A stretch of 15,907 nt of DNA. It comes from JBDNIO01 sp041688215 (GTDB taxonomy: Bacteria > Pseudomonadota > Gammaproteobacteria > Nevskiales > Salinisphaeraceae). This document shows positions 1-7,165 of this stretch, one piece after another. The stretch covers positions 1-15,907 of the forward strand of contig JBDNIO010000032.1 in the NCBI GenBank assembly GCA_041688215.1, in the 5' to 3' direction. Below the pieces are notes generated by a model, which was given only the letters and a program-made list of their open reading frames with translations, was not told where the DNA came from and did not search any database. Position 1 is the first letter of the stretch. Each line of letters opens with the position of its first letter. The position numbers were made by a program, and so were the translations under genes.

Positions 1-2
1 CT

Positions 3-1751
3 ACGCAGGTGACCTGGATCAGTGGCTATCTTACCGGCATCAATGCCGCCCTGAGCCAGGGCGCTGTGTCTGGTCAGGCCCAGGCTGCGCCGGCGGCAGC
101 GGCGCAAGCCGGCGCCACGCTGACGATTCTGTATGGCTCACAAACCGGCAATGCGGAAGGCATTGGCGAACAGCTAAAAGCCGGCGCCGAAGCCAAGGGC
201 TATGCCGCCCAGCTTATTGACATGGACGACTACAAGCCCAATCAGCTTAAAAAAGAACAGAACCTGGTGGTGCTGATTTCGACCTACGGTGAGGGCGAAC
301 CGCCAGACAACGCCATCGGCCTGCATGAATATCTGCACGGCAAGAAAGCGCCCAAACTCGATGGCCTGAAGTTTGCCGTGTTGGCCCTGGGCGATACCAG
401 TTACGAATTTTACTGCCAGACCGGCAAGGATTTCGACCAGCAACTGGAAAAACTCGGCGGCACACGGGTGCTCGACCGCATTGATTGCGATGTGGATTAT
501 GAAGACGCGGCTGAAGAATTTGTAAGCAAGGCGCTGGATACATTCGGCGAAGAACTCGGCGGGGGCGACGCCGCTGCCGCCCACCCGACCGTGACCCAGA
601 TGCCCGGTATGGCAGCGCCAGCGGCCGACCCCTATTCGCGCAAGAATCCCTACACCGCAGAGGTGTTGACCAATATCGTGCTTAACGGCCGCGGTTCGGA
701 CAAGGAAGTGCGCCATGTGGAACTGGGCACTGAAGATTCCGGATTAAGCTGGGAACCGGGTGATTCGCTGGGCCTGTTGCCGGAAAACCCCCCAGCGGTG
801 GTCGGCGAACTGATTGGCGCGCTGGGCTTTAGTGCCGATGAGCAAGTCACTGGCGTGGGCGGCGAAGTGGCGTTAAGCGAGGCCTTGAGCCGCCAATACG
901 AAATCACTACGCTCACACGGCCGTTCGTGGAAAAATACGCGCAACTGGCCGAATCCAAAAAGCTCGACGCGTTGCTGTCCGACGACCAGCGCAGCGAGTT
1001 TGCCGAATACCTCGACGGCCGGCATGTAATTGATCTGGTTGAGGACTTCCCGGTGAAGGGCCTGCCCGGCAACGACTTCGTGCGCCTGTTGCGCAAATTG
1101 CCGCCGCGGCTTTATTCCATTGCTTCCAGCTACGCCGCCAACCCCGACGAAGTACACCTGACCGTGGCCACCGTGCGCTACGAAACCCACGGTCGCAATC
1201 GCGAGGGCGTGGCCTCCGCCCAGTTGGCGGACCGCATTGGCGAAGACGGCCAGATGCCGATTTACGTGGACCGCAACAAGAACTTCAAGCTGCCCGAATC
1301 CGACGACACGCCAATCATTATGATCGGCCCCGGCACTGGTGTGGCGCCGTTTCGCGCGTTCATGGAAGAGCGTGAAGAGCATGACGCGTCGGATAAGAAC
1401 TGGCTGTTCTTCGGCGCCCAGCATTTTCTTACCGACTTTTTATACCAGGCAGACTGGTTGAAATGGCGCGACAAGGGGCTCATGTCCCGCATCGATGTGG
1501 CCTTTTCGCGTGACCAGGGAAACAAGATTTACGTTCAGGACAAGCTGCGTCAGAACGGCAAGGAACTCTATGCCTGGCTGCAGGAAGGCGCGAACCTGTA
1601 TGTGTGCGGCGACGCCGACGCCATGGCTCACGATGTGCACGAGGCGCTGGTTGAGATCGCTGCCGAGCATGGCGGCATGAAAGACGACGCCGCGGCCGAT
1701 TACGTCAAGCAGTTGCAAAAAGACAAGCGCTACCAGCGCGATGTGTATTAA
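3..1751 (+). CDS. cysJ: Sulfite reductase [NADPH] flavoprotein alpha-component (5'-truncated by window edge)
   Basis: CysJ takes electrons from NADPH through FAD and FMN to the CysI hemoprotein, which reduces sulfite to sulfide in cytoplasmic sulfur assimilation. Numbering from the GTG at position 9, an N-terminal flavodoxin domain shows the FMN phosphate loop YGSQTGNAEG (42-51), STYGEGEPP (91-99) and LGDTSYEFYCQTGKDF (127-142). An Ala-rich linker follows. The ferredoxin-reductase part has the FAD motif RLYSIASS (367-374), the NADPH motif GPGTGVAPFRAF (440-451) and CGDADAMAHDV (533-543). The protein ends in the family-typical RYQRDVY. The frame is open to the left edge, and the first residues (TQVTWISGYLTG) match an internal part of the E. 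coli N-terminus, so the true start lies about 30 codons upstream and the GTG is not the start. cysI follows after 190 bp, an unusually wide gap for this pair. Identification is secure. Confidence 0.97.
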   Translation, partial: TQVTWISGYLTGINAALSQGAVSGQAQAAPAAAAQAGATLTILYGSQTGNAEGIGEQLKAGAEAKGYAAQLIDMDDYKPNQLKKEQNLVVLISTYGEGEPPDNAIGLHEYLHGKKAPKLDGLKFAVLALGDTSYEFYCQTGKDFDQQLEKLGGTRVLDRIDCDVDYEDAAEEFVSKALDTFGEELGGGDAAAAHPTVTQMPGMAAPAADPYSRKNPYTAEVLTNIVLNGRGSDKEVRHVELGTEDSGLSWEPGDSLGLLPENPPAVVGELIGALGFSADEQVTGVGGEVALSEALSRQYEITTLTRPFVEKYAQLAESKKLDALLSDDQRSEFAEYLDGRHVIDLVEDFPVKGLPGNDFVRLLRKLPPRLYSIASSYAANPDEVHLTVATVRYETHGRNREGVASAQLADRIGEDGQMPIYVDRNKNFKLPESDDTPIIMIGPGTGVAPFRAFMEEREEHDASDKNWLFFGAQHFLTDFLYQADWLKWRDKGLMSRIDVAFSRDQGNKIYVQDKLRQNGKELYAWLQEGANLYVCGDADAMAHDVHEALVEIAAEHGGMKDDAAADYVKQLQKDKRYQRDVY

Positions 1752-1758
1752 TTTGTTT

Positions 1759-1907
1759 ACCACAGAGGAACAGAGGAACAGGGTAAATTAAAAATTAACC
1801 ACGAAGAACACAAAGGAAAATCAAAAAAACACCTTTTCTTTGTGTTCTTTGTGCCTTAGTGGTTAAATAGGTCAACTGTCTTTTCTGTTCCTGCGTTCCT
1901 CTGTGGT
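1759..1907. repeat. Nested inverted-repeat element between cysJ and cysI
   Basis: The outer arms are 23 bp at 1759-1781 and 1885-1907, complementary except for two adjacent positions. The left arm is built on the motif ACCACAGAGGAACAGAGG. Inside lies a second pair: 1795-1820 (TTAACCACGAAGAACACAAA onward) and 1834-1866. These share a 12-bp and an 8-bp complementary block, with 8 extra bases between the blocks on the right side. The loop is A-rich. As RNA the whole could fold into a long stem between the two sulfite reductase genes. The arms contain short direct repeats (GAGGAACA twice). It encodes no credible protein. It looks like a dispersed intergenic repeat rather than a simple terminator, because no T-tract closes the stem. 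An effect on cysI expression is inference. Confidence 0.8.
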
Positions 1908-1941
1908 TTAAATTTTAAGCTTCAATATTTCGAGCATCACT

Positions 1942-3642
1942 ATGGCTGAAGAAAAACTCTCCGACGTCGAACACATCAAGATCGACAGCAACTACCTGCG
2001 CGGTACCATCCAGCAAGGGTTGGACGACGACGCTACCGGCGCGATTTCCGAGGACGACACCCAGCTCACCAAGTTCCACGGTTTTTACCAGCAGGACGAC
2101 CGTGATCTGCGCGACGAACGCCGCCATCAGAAACTGGAGCAGCATTACCAGTTCATGCTGCGTCTGCGTCTGCCCGGTGGGGTGCTGGATGGCAAGCAGT
2201 GGCTGGTGCTCGATGACGCCGCGCATAAATATGCAAACGGCACCCTGCGGCTGACCACGCGCCAGACATTCCAGTACCACGGCGTACTCAAAGAAAATAT
2301 GAAACCACTGTTGCAGGCCACCAACGAAGTCGGTATCGACAGCCGCGGTGCCTGCGGCGATGTGAACCGCAACGTGACTGCCAATACCAATCCGGGTCTG
2401 TCCGCCATTCATGCCGAAGTCTTTGACTGGTCGAACAAAATCAGCGACGCGCTGAACTGGAAATCCAGCGCTTATGAAGAAATCTGGCTGGAAAAGAAAC
2501 CGGAGAAAGAAGATGAAGAACCCCTCTACGGCAAGACCTATCTGCCGCGCAAGTTCAAGGTTGCCATCGCCATTCCGCCGCTTAATGATGTGGACGTCTA
2601 CGCCAACGATATCGGCCTGACTGCGATTGTAGAAGACGGCCAACTCGCCGGCTTTAACGTGGCGATCGGCGGCGGTATGGGCACGACCTACGGCGAACCG
2701 GCAACCTATCCGCGCCTGGCCTCGTTAATCGGCTTCTGCACGCCGGACAAGGTTATCGCAGTGTGCCAGACCATCGTAAAAATTCAGCGCGACTACGGCG
2801 ACCGCACCAACCGCAAGCATGCGCGCTTCAAGTACACCATCGACGACAAGGGGCTGGACTGGATTCAGTCTGAACTCAATGAGCGCCTGGGCTGGAATTT
2901 GGGCGAAGCCCGCGAATTTCATTTTGACCACAACGGTGACCGCTACGGTTGGGTCGAAGGCGATAACGGCCAGTGGAATCTGACGCTGTTCGTGGAAAAC
3001 GGCCGCATCGCCGACCGGGACAATGCGCCCATGATGAGCGGTTTTCGCGAACTGGCAAAAACCCACAAGGGCGAATTCCGGGTCACCTGCAACCAGAACG
3101 TGATCGTCGCCAACGTCGCGCCCGAAGATAAGGACACGATTGATGAAATCGTGCAGAAACACGGACTGAAAGACGACAGCAAGGATTCCGCCCTGCGCCT
3201 CGCCTCCATGGCCTGCGTGGCCTTTCCCACCTGCGGGCTGGCGATGGCCGAATCCGAGCGTTACCTGCCGCAACTGATTACCAAGCTCGACAACGTAATG
3301 CGTGACGCCGGCCTGAAAGACGACGCTATCGTGGTACGTATGGCCGGCTGCCCAAATGGCTGTTCGCGGCCTTATTTGGGCGAAATTGCGCTCACGGGCA
3401 AGTCGCTGGGAAAATACAATTTATACTTGGGCGCGTCGTTTAACGGCGACCGTATGAACAAGCTCTACCGCGAAAACATCGGTGAAGAGGAAATCCTGGA
3501 CGAGCTCACGCCCATGATTCAGCGTTACGCGGAAGAGCGTGAGGACGGTGAACATTTTGGTGATTTCGTAATCCACGCGGGTATTATCAAGCCCACCCTG
3601 GAAGGCCGTTTGTTTCATGAGGACGTTGATCCTGGAGCGTAG
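1942..3642 (+). CDS. cysI: Sulfite reductase [NADPH] hemoprotein beta-component
   Basis: CysI is the siroheme and [4Fe-4S] subunit that performs the six-electron reduction of sulfite to sulfide, with electrons from CysJ. The 566-residue length fits the family (570 in E. coli). The cluster-binding cysteines are all present in the two expected motifs: ACVAFPTCGLA (Cys425, Cys431) and AGCPNGCSRPY (Cys470, Cys474). The N-terminal half has the siroheme-reductase repeat, with LRLTTRQTFQYHGV near 99-112 and NVTANTNPG near 154-162. The ATG at 1942 gives an N-terminus that aligns with the family. Its ribosome site is weak (GAG about 9 bases upstream). It follows cysJ in the same direction but across the inverted-repeat element, and the next gene starts 11 bp after its stop. 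cysH, often next in other gammaproteobacteria, is not here. Confidence 0.98.
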   Translation: MAEEKLSDVEHIKIDSNYLRGTIQQGLDDDATGAISEDDTQLTKFHGFYQQDDRDLRDERRHQKLEQHYQFMLRLRLPGGVLDGKQWLVLDDAAHKYANGTLRLTTRQTFQYHGVLKENMKPLLQATNEVGIDSRGACGDVNRNVTANTNPGLSAIHAEVFDWSNKISDALNWKSSAYEEIWLEKKPEKEDEEPLYGKTYLPRKFKVAIAIPPLNDVDVYANDIGLTAIVEDGQLAGFNVAIGGGMGTTYGEPATYPRLASLIGFCTPDKVIAVCQTIVKIQRDYGDRTNRKHARFKYTIDDKGLDWIQSELNERLGWNLGEAREFHFDHNGDRYGWVEGDNGQWNLTLFVENGRIADRDNAPMMSGFRELAKTHKGEFRVTCNQNVIVANVAPEDKDTIDEIVQKHGLKDDSKDSALRLASMACVAFPTCGLAMAESERYLPQLITKLDNVMRDAGLKDDAIVVRMAGCPNGCSRPYLGEIALTGKSLGKYNLYLGASFNGDRMNKLYRENIGEEEILDELTPMIQRYAEEREDGEHFGDFVIHAGIIKPTLEGRLFHEDVDPGA

Positions 3643-3653
3643 AAACAAAAGCC

Positions 3654-4289
3654 ATGGCACTGCAATTTGATTTAGCCGTAGCCTGCGAGCACTTGGCAGC
3701 GGCCGACCCGGTCATGGCGGATTTGGTCCAGCGCATGCCGCCCATGCACATTAGCGCGCGCGAACAGGACTCTACTTTTGCGGCGCTGCTGCGCGCGATC
3801 AGCGGCCAGCAACTTTCGGTCAAGGCGGCGGCAACCATTCACGGTCGCCTTCTAGATTTGTTTGCCGCACGCCGGCCGACACCATCAGCATTACTGGAAT
3901 TTTCAGATGAGGCATTGCGCGGCGTGGGGCTGTCGCGCAACAAGGTTGCCGCGGTTCAGGACCTGGCTGCGAAATATATCGACGGCACGGTGCCGGCTTT
4001 GAATGAATTCGGCGAGATGGACGACGAAGAAATCGTGCAGCGGCTCATTCAGGTGCGCGGAATCGGGCGCTGGACCGCCGAGATGCTGTTGATTTTCCAG
4101 TTGGGGCGGCCTGACATCCTGCCCGTCGACGATCTGGGCGTGCAGCGGGGTTACAAGGTCGCATACCATCAACCCGATCTGCCCAAACCGAAAGCCCTCG
4201 CACACACGGGTCGAGTCTGGGCGCCTTATCGCTCGGTAGCTGCCTGGTATTTATGGCGCCGCGCCGGAGACGCCGTGCCCATGCGTTAG
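3654..4289 (+). CDS. DNA-3-methyladenine glycosylase, AlkA-like HhH-GPD family
   Basis: This is a base-excision repair enzyme that likely removes alkylated purines such as 3-methyladenine from DNA. The 211-residue protein is one HhH-GPD domain without the extra N-terminal domain of E. coli AlkA (282 residues). Visible are FAALLRAISGQQLSVKAAATI (42-62), the helix-hairpin-helix LIQVRGIGRWTAEMLL (131-146) and the catalytic-Asp segment ILPVDDLGVQRGY (155-167), where Asp159 or Asp160 would be the active-site acid. There are no C-terminal iron-sulfur cysteines, which argues against EndoIII or MutY. It begins 11 bp after the cysI stop and is probably cotranscribed. A strong terminator follows about 30 bp after its stop codon. 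I do not assign a symbol because several AlkA-like subgroups share these motifs. Confidence 0.88.
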   Translation: MALQFDLAVACEHLAAADPVMADLVQRMPPMHISAREQDSTFAALLRAISGQQLSVKAAATIHGRLLDLFAARRPTPSALLEFSDEALRGVGLSRNKVAAVQDLAAKYIDGTVPALNEFGEMDDEEIVQRLIQVRGIGRWTAEMLLIFQLGRPDILPVDDLGVQRGYKVAYHQPDLPKPKALAHTGRVWAPYRSVAAWYLWRRAGDAVPMR

Positions 4290-4319
4290 GCCGCATGCGT
4301 CTGGTTGCGTGCGCCCACG

Positions 4320-4348
4320 AAAAAGCCGGGCTTGAAACCCGGCTTTTT
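4320..4348. terminator. Bidirectional intrinsic terminator between the glycosylase gene and rpoH
   Basis: A perfect 11-bp stem, AAAAAGCCGGG (4320-4330) with CCCGGCTTTTT (4338-4348), encloses a 7-base loop. The GC-rich core has an A tract on one side and a T tract on the other, so it can end transcripts in both directions. It lies 30 bp after the plus-strand glycosylase stop and 20 bp after the minus-strand rpoH stop, exactly between the two converging units. Confidence 0.93.
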
Positions 4349-4368
4349 CGTACTTGCGGCTTACGGTA

Positions 4369-5241
4369 TCAGGCTGCCATAGCGGTACGCAGTTTCTTGA
4401 TTGCGGCGACTTCCAGTTGCCGGATGCGCTCGGCAGACACGCTGTATTTGTCGCCCAGTTGCTGCAGGCCGGTTTTGCCGTCCTCATTCAACCAGCGGCT
4501 TTGCAGGATGTCGCGGCTGCGCTTATCCAGTTGCGTGAGCGCCTGTTGCAGGCTGGCATGCTGATGGCTTTCCCAGTCGCCGGATTCCACGTCAGACGCC
4601 GGGTTGAAACTCTCGTCGGCGGCTAGGTAATCCTCTGGCGAATAGGCGTTTTCGTTATCGCCGGCCACCGACAGGCTGTTATACGAGGTGTCGCCGCCGG
4701 ACAGGCGCCGCTCCATTTGCAGCACGGTTTCCGGTTTTACGCCCAGGTCATCGGCAATAACCTTAACTTCCTTGTCGTTCATCCAGCCCAGGCGTTTCTT
4801 GGCGCTGCGCAGGTTGAAGAACAGCTTGCGCTGGGCTTTGGTCGTTGCGATCTTCACAATGCGCCAGTTGCGCAGGATGAACTCGTGAATCTCCGCGCGT
4901 ATCCAGTGCACGGCAAACGAAATCAGGCGCACGCCTACATCCGGATCAAAGCGTTTCACCGCTTTCATCAGGCCGATGTTGCCTTCCTGAATCAGGTCGG
5001 CCAGCGGCAGGCCGTAGCCGGAATAACCGCGGGCCACGTGCATTACGAAGCGCAGGTTGGACAGCACCAGGGTCTGCGCGGCCTGCAGATCAGACTCATC
5101 GCGCAGCCTGCGCGCCAGGCGCTGCTCCTCAGTGGCATCGAGCACGGGGATGGCCGATACCGTTTGCATGTAGGCATCAATGCTGCCCGAGCTTAAAGCG
5201 GGTAAACCGGCGCTGCGTAAGGTAATGGCGTTTTGGCTCAT
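4369..5241 (-). CDS. rpoH: RNA polymerase sigma factor RpoH (sigma-32)
   Basis: This is the alternative sigma factor that directs RNA polymerase to heat-shock promoters. The 290 residues contain region 1.2/2 (NLRFVMHVARGY, LADLIQEGNIGLMKAVKRFD, VRLISFAVHWIRAEIHEFIL). The RpoH box QRKLFFNLR follows directly after ATTKA; it is diagnostic for sigma-32 and involved in core binding and FtsH-dependent turnover. A region 4.2 helix-turn-helix, KYSVSAERIRQLEVAAIKKLR, ends the protein. The ATG at 5241 is supported by a near-perfect ribosome site AAGGAGG (5258-5252), 10 bases upstream. It follows ftsX in the same direction after 162 bp, the classic gammaproteobacterial order. That gap is large enough for its own promoters, but I could not assign a convincing -35/-10 pair or heat-shock consensus. 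A strong terminator lies just downstream. Confidence 0.98.
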   Translation of the reverse strand: MSQNAITLRSAGLPALSSGSIDAYMQTVSAIPVLDATEEQRLARRLRDESDLQAAQTLVLSNLRFVMHVARGYSGYGLPLADLIQEGNIGLMKAVKRFDPDVGVRLISFAVHWIRAEIHEFILRNWRIVKIATTKAQRKLFFNLRSAKKRLGWMNDKEVKVIADDLGVKPETVLQMERRLSGGDTSYNSLSVAGDNENAYSPEDYLAADESFNPASDVESGDWESHQHASLQQALTQLDKRSRDILQSRWLNEDGKTGLQQLGDKYSVSAERIRQLEVAAIKKLRTAMAA

Positions 5242-5403
5242 GCTGGGGAAGCCTCCTTGATTGTAAGACTCGCCGTGTGATTGCCTGCAATACTAGCAAA
5301 TCGGCGAATTTTTCTCTACTGGATAAGGCCGCGTGCGCGGTTTTAAGTTCCGCGCTGCACAACTGGCTAACATTCTGTAATTGAATGGTTTACGCGGGAA
5401 TAA

Positions 5404-6351
5404 CTAACGCGGCTGTATAGCATGCAGGCGGCGGCCCACGGTAAATGCCGAGCCCAGCCATCCCAGGCCGATTCCGGCGAGTAACAGGTAGAGCCAGCCG
5501 CGCCCGCCCAGGCCCTGTAACTGCAGGTTGCTGTCATAAAGTCCGGCCATTTCGCGCACCGGCGCGGCCATGGCGAACAGGCACAGGCCCAGCAAGAGCC
5601 AGGCAAACACACCGCCCAGCAAACCGTACCAGAAGCCACTATATAAAAACGGCCTGCGGATGAAACCGTCGCTGGCGCCCAGCAGTTTCATCACTTCGAT
5701 TTCCTCGCGCCGGTTTTCGATGTCCAGACGGATGGTGTTGCCGACGATGAATACCACGGCGAAGGCGAGTAAAAGAGCGATAAGCGTAACACCGTGCTGC
5801 ACAATCGCGAGCATGGCGTACAGGCGCTGTATCCAGGCCTGGTCGAGCTGCGCCTGTTCGACCTGCGGCAGTTGCCCGAGTTCGGTCACAATTTCGCCGA
5901 TGCGCTCGGCCTCAAGTGCGGGATCTGGCTGGACCACAATCACGGCGGGCAGGGGATTGTGGTCCAGCGTGTTCAGCGCTTCTCCAAAGCCCGAGAGTTC
6001 ACGAAATTCCAGCAGCGCCTGGGCGCGGGAAATGTATTGACTGGATACGATCTCGTCGCGCGCGCTAATTTTTTCAGTCAGTGCCCGGCCGCTGGCTTCA
6101 TCCACGTTTTCCTGCAGAAAAAGCGAGGTCTGCAGCGTGCCTTCCCAGCTATAGGACAGGCTGTCCAGATTCTTCAGCAGCACATGCAGCCCGGCGGGCA
6201 GCGCCAGGGTAATGCCGATGACGCTGATGGTAAGCAGGCTTGCCAGCGGTGCGCGGTACAGCCGGCCCAGGCTTTCGATCAGATTGCGGGCGTGCTGCAG
6301 GGCCAGGCGCTGGGGTGCCAGGGGGCGTCGCGGCGTGGGGGAACCGGCCAT
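5404..6351 (-). CDS. ftsX: Cell division protein FtsX (permease-like ABC component)
   Basis: FtsX is the membrane partner of FtsE. The FtsEX complex acts at the septal ring and transmits a cytoplasmic ATPase signal to periplasmic cell-wall hydrolases or their activators. The 315 residues show the family layout: a basic cytoplasmic N-terminus, a first membrane segment (LLTISVIGITLALPAGLHVLL), a large periplasmic loop, then three more segments (VTLIALLLAFAVVFIVGNT; FWYGLLGGVFAWLLLGLCLF; WLYLLLAGIGLGWLGSAF). The cytoplasmic loop with RREEIEVMKLLGASDGFIRRPFL-type sequence is the conserved FtsX signature before the third segment. Its ATG shares a base with the ftsE stop (TGATG), indicating translational coupling. 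Confidence 0.96.
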   Translation of the reverse strand: MAGSPTPRRPLAPQRLALQHARNLIESLGRLYRAPLASLLTISVIGITLALPAGLHVLLKNLDSLSYSWEGTLQTSLFLQENVDEASGRALTEKISARDEIVSSQYISRAQALLEFRELSGFGEALNTLDHNPLPAVIVVQPDPALEAERIGEIVTELGQLPQVEQAQLDQAWIQRLYAMLAIVQHGVTLIALLLAFAVVFIVGNTIRLDIENRREEIEVMKLLGASDGFIRRPFLYSGFWYGLLGGVFAWLLLGLCLFAMAAPVREMAGLYDSNLQLQGLGGRGWLYLLLAGIGLGWLGSAFTVGRRLHAIQPR

Positions 6352-7019
6352 CAGTGATGCAGGCTCTGCAGGCGGCCCTGATCGAGAATAATGCGCCGGT
6401 AAGGCAGTTGCTCGATCAGGCTCACGTCGTGGCTGGCGATTAGCACACTGGTGCCGGTTTCGTTCAGGCGCGCGAACAGACGCATGATTTCGGCCGACAG
6501 CCCGGGGTCCAAGTTGCCGGTGGGTTCGTCTGCCAGTATCAGATGCGGCCGGCCCACCACGGCGCGCGCAATACCCACTCTCTGCTGCTCGCCGCCGGAC
6601 AGGGTAATCGGCAGCTTGCGCTCGTGCGGCAACAGGCCCACGGTATCGAGTGCGGCGCGCACGCGCCGGGCGATATCGTCGTGACGCAGGCCGCGAATAA
6701 CCAGTGGCAGGGCGACGTTGTCGAATACCGTGCGGTCATACAGCAGGTTATATTCCTGAAAAATCAGCCCCAGACGCTGCCGGTAGGCAGGAATGCCGAA
6801 GTTGCCGATGCGTGACAGGTTTTTGCCATTGATGATCACCTGCCCGCGGGTGGGGCGTTCAATCAGGCCGATGAGTTTCAGCAGGGTGGATTTGCCGGCC
6901 CCGGAATGGCCGGTTAAAAACGCCATTTCACCGCGCGCGAGCTGAAACTCGACGCCCTCAAGCGCAATCTGGCCACCGGGATAAAGTTTGGCTACATCAT
7001 GGAATTCGACGATGTTCAT
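6351..7019 (-). CDS. ftsE: Cell division ATP-binding protein FtsE
   Basis: This is the ABC-type ATPase of the FtsEX division complex at the inner face of the membrane. All nucleotide-binding motifs are intact in the 222 residues: Walker A GHSGAGKST (37-45), Q-loop IFQEYNLLYD (Gln88), signature LSGGEQQR (140-147), Walker B LILADEPTGNLD (160-171) and the switch His197 in ASHD. The ATG at 7019 gives two or three residues more than E. coli FtsE before the conserved F-x-x-V-x-K-x-Y block. There is no Shine-Dalgarno sequence upstream: the bases immediately before the start belong to an inverted-repeat element whose arm begins only 2 bp from the start codon. The native translation signal may therefore have been replaced. 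The stop overlaps the ftsX start by 1 base. Confidence 0.97.
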   Translation of the reverse strand: MNIVEFHDVAKLYPGGQIALEGVEFQLARGEMAFLTGHSGAGKSTLLKLIGLIERPTRGQVIINGKNLSRIGNFGIPAYRQRLGLIFQEYNLLYDRTVFDNVALPLVIRGLRHDDIARRVRAALDTVGLLPHERKLPITLSGGEQQRVGIARAVVGRPHLILADEPTGNLDPGLSAEIMRLFARLNETGTSVLIASHDVSLIEQLPYRRIILDQGRLQSLHH

Positions 7020-7021
7020 GA

Positions 7022-7165
7022 GCGTGAGGCGTGAGGTGTGAGGCGGGTGTAGGCTCGGAAGTTTAGTAGGTGGATATGGGCTATGGCACCAATGCGCACG
7101 CAGGCGATAGCGTTATAGGAACCCGCAGCGCCCTGTCTTCCCGCCTCACGCCTCACGCCTTACAC
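7022..7165. repeat. Inverted-repeat element filling the ftsY-ftsE junction
   Basis: Two 26-bp arms, 7022-7047 and 7140-7165, are complementary at 23 of 26 positions. Each arm is itself a run of a roughly 7-base unit (GTGAGGC or GTGAGGT on one side, GCCTCAC on the other). The 92-bp interior (7048-7139) has no reading frame of note. The left arm begins 2 bp from the ftsE start codon, and the right arm contains the ftsY stop codon (7160-7162), so the element occupies the whole junction. The total size is 144 bp. It resembles short-tandem-repeat or REP/MITE-like intergenic elements; class assignment is inference. Confidence 0.8.

Noticed and set aside
9..11. GTG at position 9 as the cysJ start
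   Set aside because: The first residues align with an internal region of CysJ and the frame is open to the edge, so the gene begins outside the window.
5329..5340. GC palindrome CCGCGTGCGCGG with TTTT as a terminator between ftsX and rpoH
   Set aside because: The T tract follows it only on the plus strand, where nothing is transcribed, and the loop would be too small.
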